From positions 390,959 through 454,958 of the forward strand of contig JAVSML010024618.1 of NCBI GenBank assembly GCA_038503035.1: DNA of 64,000 bases. Direction: 5' to 3'. Positions 57,640 through 64,000 of this stretch are shown here, in pieces. Under the pieces are notes generated by a model. The model was not told where the DNA came from. It saw nothing but the letters and a program-made list of their open reading frames with translations, and did no database searches. The position numbers were made by a program, and so were the translations under genes. This DNA is from Crocodylus rhombifer. Taxonomy: Eukaryota > Chordata > Crocodylia > Crocodylidae. Position 1 is the first letter of the stretch. Every line of letters starts with the position of its first letter.

Positions 57640-60270
57640 CTAAATCTACTCTAATAATTTGTGTCCATTGTTCCTTGTCATGCCAGGGGGCGCTAGGGGA
57701 AACAGTGTCTCCTCTAAACCCTTCTGGTCCCCCTTAAGTTTATAGACAGTCACCAGGTCCCCCCTCAGCCTTCTCTTGTGAAGACTGAACAGGTTTAGGT
57801 CCAGCAGTCTTTCAATGTAGGGTCTGCCCTGTAGTCCCCGGATCATGCAGGTGGCCCTCCTCTGGACCCTTTCAATGTTGTCCACATCCCTCCTGAAATG
57901 GGGCACACAGAACTGGACACAGTACTCCAGCATCGCATAGAGGGGGAGGCTCACCTCCCTGGCTCTACTTGAGATGCACCTGTGGATGCATGACAAGGTC
58001 CGGTTAGCCCTGCCACCCGTGACCTCGCATTGTCAGCCCATGTTCATCTTAGAGTCAACAATGACTGCAAGATCCTTTTCTGCCTCCGTGCTCTCAAGAA
58101 GGGAGTTTCCCATTCTAGAAGTGTTTCTACTGCCTAAGTGCAGCACCCTGCACTTGTCAGTATTGAAATGCATCCTGTTTATGTCAGCCCATTCCTGCAA
58201 CCTATCCAGGTCTTGTTGCAGTCTTTCCCTCCCTACTAGCATGCTCACCTCACCCCAAATGTTGGTATCATCAGCGAATTTAAGCAGGTTGCTTTTCACC
58301 CCATCGTCCAAATCGCTGACGAAGAAATTGAACAGTGCGGGCCCCAGGACCGAGCCCTGGGGGACTCCGCTGCCCACTTCCCCCCAGGTTGAATATGACC
58401 TGTCCACCACCCTCCGAATATGACCCTGGAGCCAATCTGCAATCCATCTGACTGTGTAGGCATCAATGCCACAGTCACCTCGTTTTTTAATCAGGATGGG
58501 GTGGGAGAGTGTCAAAGGCCTTGCTGAAGTCTAGAAAGACTACGTCCACGGCGACACCTGCATCCATTGCCTTTGTGACCTGATCATAAAAGGCAATCAG
58601 GTTGCTCTGACATGACCTGCCCCTAATGAAACCATGCTGGTTGCCCTTGGGCCGGCTTCAGGGATGATGCTTATCACAGATGTGCTCCTTGAGGATCTTC
58701 TCAAAGAGTTTCCCAAGGATAGAGGTAAGACTGACAGGCCTATAGTTGCCTGGGTCCTCTCTTCCCTTTTTTGAAGATGGGGACCACGTTAGCTATCTTC
58801 CAGTCACCCGGCCCGAGCACCACAAGCACTCGTAAAGCCATGCCAAGGGCCCTGCAATAACCCCAGCTAGCTGCCTCAACACCCTGGGGTGGAGAGCATC
58901 TGGACCCGCTGACTTGAAGACGTCCAGCCCCTCCAGAAGCTCTCTAACCCGGTCCTCCCCAACCTGAGGTCTGGAGGCGTTCCCCTCGAGTCCATCTGGC
59001 ATCACAGCAGGGAAGTCTTGGTCCCTGCACAAGAAAACGGACATGAAGAATTGGTTAGAGAGTTCCACTTTCTCCTCTGGCGCAACCACCAGATTGCCCA
59101 GCGTACTTTGCAGGTGCCCCACGTTACCCGGTGCCTTCTTCATCCTCCCTATGTATTTGAAAAAGGACTTTTTATTATCCTTGATCTTGGATGCTATTCC
59201 TAGCTCTATGTCCGCCTTAGCTTTCCTGACAGCCCCCCTACAGGCCCAAGCAGAGGTGGTATACTCTTCTTTGGAGATAGCACTCCTCTTCCACCAGGTG
59301 TTCACCACCTGGGAATGCCTGCTTTCCAAAAAGATGTCCTTGGTGAGCCAAGGGGGCTTTCAGGCACTCTTGCCCCCCTTGCATCTTGTTGGGATGGACT
59401 CCTTTGGGCCCTTAGTATTGTTTCCTTAAGGAATGACCACTCATCCTGGACACTGAGTTCCCCTGCCCTCAAGGACCCCAGCGCCTCACCCATTAGTGTC
59501 CTCAACTTGTTGAAGTTGAGCCTCCTAAAGTCTAGGTCTGCACCAAGATGGTAGCCCCTTGACACCCTGCACTGGATGGCGAATTCCAGCAAGCGATGAT
59601 CACTAAAAACACCAATCACACAGGTGGTCAAGAACCTGGAGGCCCCTTACCAGGTCATCACCTGTGGCCAGGACTAGGTCCAACAGGGCATTTCCTCTGG
59701 TGGGACTGTGCACCTCCTGGATTAAGTGGAGATCCTGTATCTCAGTAAGGAACCTTCTGGAACGGTCCATCCTGGCCGACTGTTCCTCCCAGCAGATGTC
59801 CAGGTAATTAAAAAAAAAGTCACCCATGACAACTACATCCCTTGTCTTAAGTGCCTCTGCAAGCTGGCCCAAAAATTCCTGGTCCAGCTCCTCCCTTTGG
59901 TTGCGGGGGGGGGGGGGTCTGTAGTAGACCCCCACCGTCAGATCGCTCTCCCCACGGTCCCCTTGAATCTTAACCCAGAGCACTTCAGCCTGCCCTTCCT
60001 CTGACCCCATTCTGCTAGCAGAGGAGGTGTAGTGCTCTTTGACAGAGTGCCACACCCCTCTCCTTTCCTTCCTTCTCTATCCCGCCTGTAAAGCCTATAG
60101 CCCCTAATGCTAACTGCCCAGTCATGGGATGAATCCCACCACGTTTCTGTTAGCCCTATGATATCTGGGTTTGAACTAGCTATTCTGAGGGTGAGTTCCT
60201 CCTGTTTATTCCCCATACTGTGAGCATTGCTATATAGACATTTAAGGCCTTGCAAAACTGTGTGTGCCAC
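57640..60270 (-). pseudogene. CR1 ORF2 (endonuclease-reverse transcriptase), frameshifted
   Basis: N-terminal endonuclease begins at 60270: CLYSNAHSMGNKQEEL, IIGLTETWW, then after a frame change VGVYYRPPPP and VVMGDFFFNYLDICWE. The poly-G/poly-C run at 59907-59919 lies in the YRPPPP stretch. The SDHRLLEF motif is at about 59600. The linker and RT start are at 59329-58793 (KSFFKYIGRMKKAPGNVGHL, FKSAGPDALHPRVLRQLAGV). The RT core at 58515-58033 has GSGVPQGSVLGPALFNFF and FADDTNIWG, so the catalytic Asp pair is kept. The C-terminal region is at 57996-57646. Successive pieces lie in different frames at least four times, so no full protein can be made. Normal function is target nicking and reverse transcription of CR1 RNA. 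Confidence 0.9.
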
Positions 60271-60379
60271 CCCCCATTTAGGGACTGTCTGGACCCCTGT
60301 TTCTTACCTTAGCACTCCTTGCCTTTGTCACCTGTCGTCTCTTCGTCTTCCTGCGGCCCCCTCCCCCAGCGAGGCTAGT

Positions 60380-61198
60380 TTAAAGCTTGCCATACAAGAT
60401 CAGCCAACCTGGAAGAGAAGACATGCTTGCCTTTAGAAGAGAGATGAAGTCCCCCACCCAAAAGCATGGGTCATTATCAAGGAAACGAAAGCCTGCCTGG
60501 TGGCACCAGCTGCATAAGCGCCAGTTGATAACGCCAATGCAGGCCTCATGTCGCCGTCCCTGCCTACTCACCAGAAGAAGAGAGGACAATACCACCTGCA
60601 CCCCTGTCTCCTTTAGCTCATGTTCCAGAGCCTTGAAATCCTTCATAATGCAGTCAGGGTTGCCCCTGGCCATGTTATTCATACCCACATGGACGACAAC
60701 CACAGGGTACTGGTCTGCAGGTCAGATGTAGGCCAGGATCCTTTCCGTGATGTCCCTGACCCGAGCCCCAGGCATGAAGCAGACCTGTCGTGTCCAGGGG
60801 TCGGGTCGGCAGATGGGACCTTCCAGTCCTCATAGGATGGAGTCTCCAATGACCAGGACCCGGCATTTTTTCCTCTTGGCGTTCGCTCTCTGCCCATTCC
60901 CTGTTGGATGGGGAGTGGCATCGTCCCTGCCAGAGGCCATTCCACTGTCCTCCTCCATCACAGCTGCCAGGGCATCAAACCTTTTCCCCAGCTGAACCTG
61001 GGGAGCTTCCACCACTCTAGGTCTAGCAGCTCTGGATTTGGGCACCTTCTTCCACTCTTGCGTTGGATGCGTCTCCTGTGGGGGCTGTACAGTGGGCAAC
61101 TGGACCTGCAGAGAATAGAAATAGGCATCAATTTCATCCTCTGCATCCCTGATCCCCTTCAGCCTGCTCACCAGAGCCTGGAGCCCTCTTACCTGCAC
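60380..61198 (-). pseudogene. CR1 ORF1 (SGNH esterase-like), two stops
   Basis: One frame of 273 codons carries the CR1 ORF1 protein, which binds RNA and has an SGNH/GDSL esterase fold. Residues 1-45 look coiled-coil-like (LQALVSRLKGIRDAEDEIDA). RVLVIGDSIL near residue 120 is block I with the nucleophile Ser. VVVVHVGMNNM near 165-175 is block III, where the usual G-x-N-D is GMNN. Two in-frame TGA stops, after IGDSIL and before PADQ, interrupt it; both may be CGA-to-TGA changes at methylated CpG (inference). The frame is otherwise kept, so the copy is not very old. Confidence 0.85.
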
Positions 61199-61260
61199 CT
61201 CCAGGGCCCAAAGTCATGCCCAGGAGGGATAGGCAAGGAGACCTCCACGCCCCACCCCCT

Positions 61261-61774
61261 CAGGACCCCACCAAGCCCCCTCCAGACAGGGGGGCAAGGA
61301 GCCACCAACTCCACCATGGGTGGAGGCTTCAGAAGAGCCCACGGTAGGCAGCAGCACCAGGGCAGGGCCCCTGGCAGCTGTGCTCTGTCAGCATCACCAT
61401 GCCTGCAGAGGTGAGCCCGCTGCTTTGCTCCCTGGGGGTGCCATTCTGTGCAGCTATCTCATGCTCACCTTATGTGAATGCCGGCGCAAAAGCCGGCACG
61501 CCCTTATAGAGCGCATCTGTTTGCGTGTGGCTTGGGAGTGCAGCTTCATTGGGCGAGCTGTGCCTTCTGCCCTATTTACCTTGGGGGGGGGCGGGGGGGA
61601 GAAAAAACCAGCTGTTGCCGCCCCCGCCGCTGTCTCCTCTGCTGCTGCTGCTACCTCCGCCGCCGAGGTAAGGGGGTGCTCGTGTAATGGGGAACAGGAG
61701 CAGAGTGCATGTGTGCCAACTGCTACTGGAATTTCAAACCGCGGTTTAAGAAAAACTCTTTTGCTTATTACGTC
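61261..61774. other. CR1 5' UTR and unassigned GC-rich DNA
   Basis: 61261 to about 61437 is probably the 5' UTR of the CR1 to the left. 61440-61774 contains a hairpin (gccggcgcaaaagccggc at 61481-61498), a G run at 61583-61599 and a (CTG)n run at 61637-61652. I could not assign it; long open frames here are compositional. Confidence 0.35.
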
Positions 61775-62699
<925 letters not shown>

Positions 62700-62704
62700 G
62701 TCTC

Positions 62705-62955
62705 CATGCACAGGTCCTTGGGAAAGAATGTTTCTTTCTTTCCTAAAAAGAAAACGGTGATAACAGTTCTCAAAACAAAAAGTGTTGCTAAGCAAGCAAC
62801 CATTATGATCTACCTTTGACTCTGTTTTTGAGGATGATTTGTTTAAATCATATCTTTGTTTTCACAATTTTAACTTGTAGAAGGAAGGAGTTCTGTTTTA
62901 GATCTCATCCCTACGATAGTTTGTATGAGCAGCAATAAACTCAGACTCAGACTAG
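62705..62955. other. Intergenic DNA, nothing recognised
   Basis: AT-richer DNA between the LTR and the Harbinger transposase; no feature supported. Confidence 0.4.
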
Positions 62956-62959
62956 GTCT

Positions 62960-63830
62960 GTGAATTCTAATACCAAACACAATGCAAAATTTGATTTCTT
63001 CCACAGGGTGCACCAGCATCCCTTCAGTCAGCTGAAGGCACATTCCACTAGGGCGAAGGTCCAGCACAGGCACTGATTGAAGTGTGCTTGGTGGGGGACC
63101 AACTGGCCAGTATAAAAGCACATGAGCCAGGGGAGAAGCAGGTAGGTAAGGTCCCTGATGAGGATGGGACCACCCCAGCACCTAGAAGGATGTCTGGCAC
63201 CCCCAGTGCGAAGTGCCTGCTCTTCGCTAGGGCTGGCAGAGCAGAGTTGTGGAACACATGGTTGTTGTGGGCGCTGCCCGCCCAACCAGCCCTCATGTTC
63301 ATGAAGGTGCTGTGGTAGTCAACAATGGCCTGGAACAGCACAGAGTGGAAGCCCCTCTGGGTGTAGTAGGGGTGGTCACTGTGGAGCAAGTAGGTGATGG
63401 GGATGTGGGTCACATCCAGGGCCCCAGTGCACTGGGGGAAGCTCAGGGCAAGGAACCCCTCCACCACCACCATGGGGTCATGTATACAGAGCACAGTGTA
63501 CCCCAGTACATTCTGGAGGGCACCACACACCTCCAGGACAGCCTTCCCACCAGTTGACTTTCCCATGCCTAAGAGGTGGCTGATGTAGTTGAGGCTGGTA
63601 GGCATGGCCAGCCTGAGTATGGCAATGGCCAGCCAGGTCTCTGCAGGGAGGAACTGCTGCATGGTAGTGGCCTGATGCTCCAGGTGCAGGCAGAGCCACT
63701 CCAGGAGCTTTTGGAAGTTGTCCTAGGTCATGCAGAAGGACTCAAGACAATGCTCATTGTCCCAGGTGGTCTGGGTAATGTGCAGCCACCAGTCCTGGCT
63801 GGCCAGGTAGGCCTAGAGTTATTGGGGCTG
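62960..63830 (-). pseudogene. PIF/Harbinger transposase (decayed)
   Basis: HARBI1-like DDE transposase on the minus strand. Upstream of 63662 the frame reads NFQKLLEWLCLHLEH after a TAG stop. 63662-63048 encodes LAIAILRLAMP, then HLLGMGKSTGGKAVLEVCGA, FPQCTGALDVTHIPI (family GAIDGTHIPI; first catalytic Asp kept) and RAGWAGSAHNNHVFHNSALP (family GWPGSVHDARVF; the second catalytic Asp is Asn). A frameshift near 63130 then leads to LTYLLLPWLMCFYTGQLVPH and LVECAFS (family VECAFGRLK). Lost catalytic residue, stop and frameshift make it inactive. Terminal repeats and the TWA target duplication were not found, and the element may continue past the right edge. Confidence 0.85.
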
Positions 63831-64000
63831 GAGGTCCCAGGAGGGTATGGACGGTCCTGGTGGTGGCATGCAGAAGCATGTCACTGGCATTCCTGCTGGG
63901 GTCCAGGTGGCAGCACAGGGACCAGGCAGCAGTGGCACAGAGGCAGGGGGTCTTGGATGTCATGGAGAGCCAAGTATCAGAGCAGCCTCTCTGCGTGTTT
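63831..64000 (-). other. Probable 5' part of the Harbinger transposase
   Basis: Adjoins the transposase and has similar composition. On the minus strand it may hold the N-terminal coding region, but it is too diverged for me to align and is cut by the window end. Confidence 0.35.

Larger units (their letters stand above)
57418..61260 (-). mobile_element. Nearly full-length CR1 LINE
   Basis: Starts at the 3' tail (tcatagaatcatagaagtag at 57420) and runs rightward through ORF2 and ORF1 into a GC-rich 5' UTR that continues past 61200, perhaps to 61437. About 3.8 kb, close to the roughly 4 to 4.5 kb I recall for intact CR1. It is the only copy here with ORF1 and an endonuclease domain. Confidence 0.9.

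Overview
This window looks like nuclear DNA of a non-mammalian amniote, most probably a crocodilian. I infer this from the many CR1 LINE copies whose 3' ends have the form seen in archosaurs and turtles (as I recall, several are very close to alligator copies), the abundant hAT, Harbinger and Gypsy-like elements, the old MIR and L3/CR1 remnants, and one vertebrate gene end. There is no bacterial gene content, no operon and no CRISPR array.

Only one host gene is supported. Exon 1 of synapsin-2 (SYN2) lies on the minus strand at 30175-29841, inside a CpG island at about 29340-30760, and ends at a good GT donor. If the gene is intact, 29840-1 is part of SYN2 intron 1 and 30176-64000 is the promoter and 5' intergenic DNA. 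I found no other convincing host exon. The long open frames in the CpG island are by-products of GC-rich sequence.

The rest is mostly layered transposable elements. 1-6.2 kb: CR1 pieces and two MITE candidates. 7.7-9.7 kb: a decayed BED-type hAT transposase. 9.7-10.9 kb: a large inverted repeat and a TA-flanked MITE nested in an older repeat. 11-18.3 kb: antisense CR1/L3 remnants, plus a hAT-type element (12875-16119) carrying a young CR1 with a 673-codon open frame. 18.5-23.4 kb: TIR elements and a G-rich minisatellite. 23.4-29.3 kb: AT-rich, repeat-poor intron. 32-45.6 kb: CR1 copies, two members of a palindromic hAT-like family, and a 1.2 kb LTR sitting in a CR1. 46.4-50.0 kb: three LTRs in 3.6 kb. 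50.2-57 kb: CR1, an unassigned exon-like stretch, and a different non-LTR reverse transcriptase. 57.4-61.4 kb: a nearly full-length minus-strand CR1 with both ORF1 and ORF2. 61.8-64 kb: an LTR with a (CAGG)25 tract and a Harbinger transposase cut off by the window edge.

No new cellular system is apparent. The most useful observations are nested insertions whose target-site duplications can be read directly, the two-member palindromic hAT-like family, the LTR cluster, and the SYN2 first exon with its CpG-island promoter. Element edges are by eye and usually good to 10-50 bp, except where a target-site duplication fixes them.
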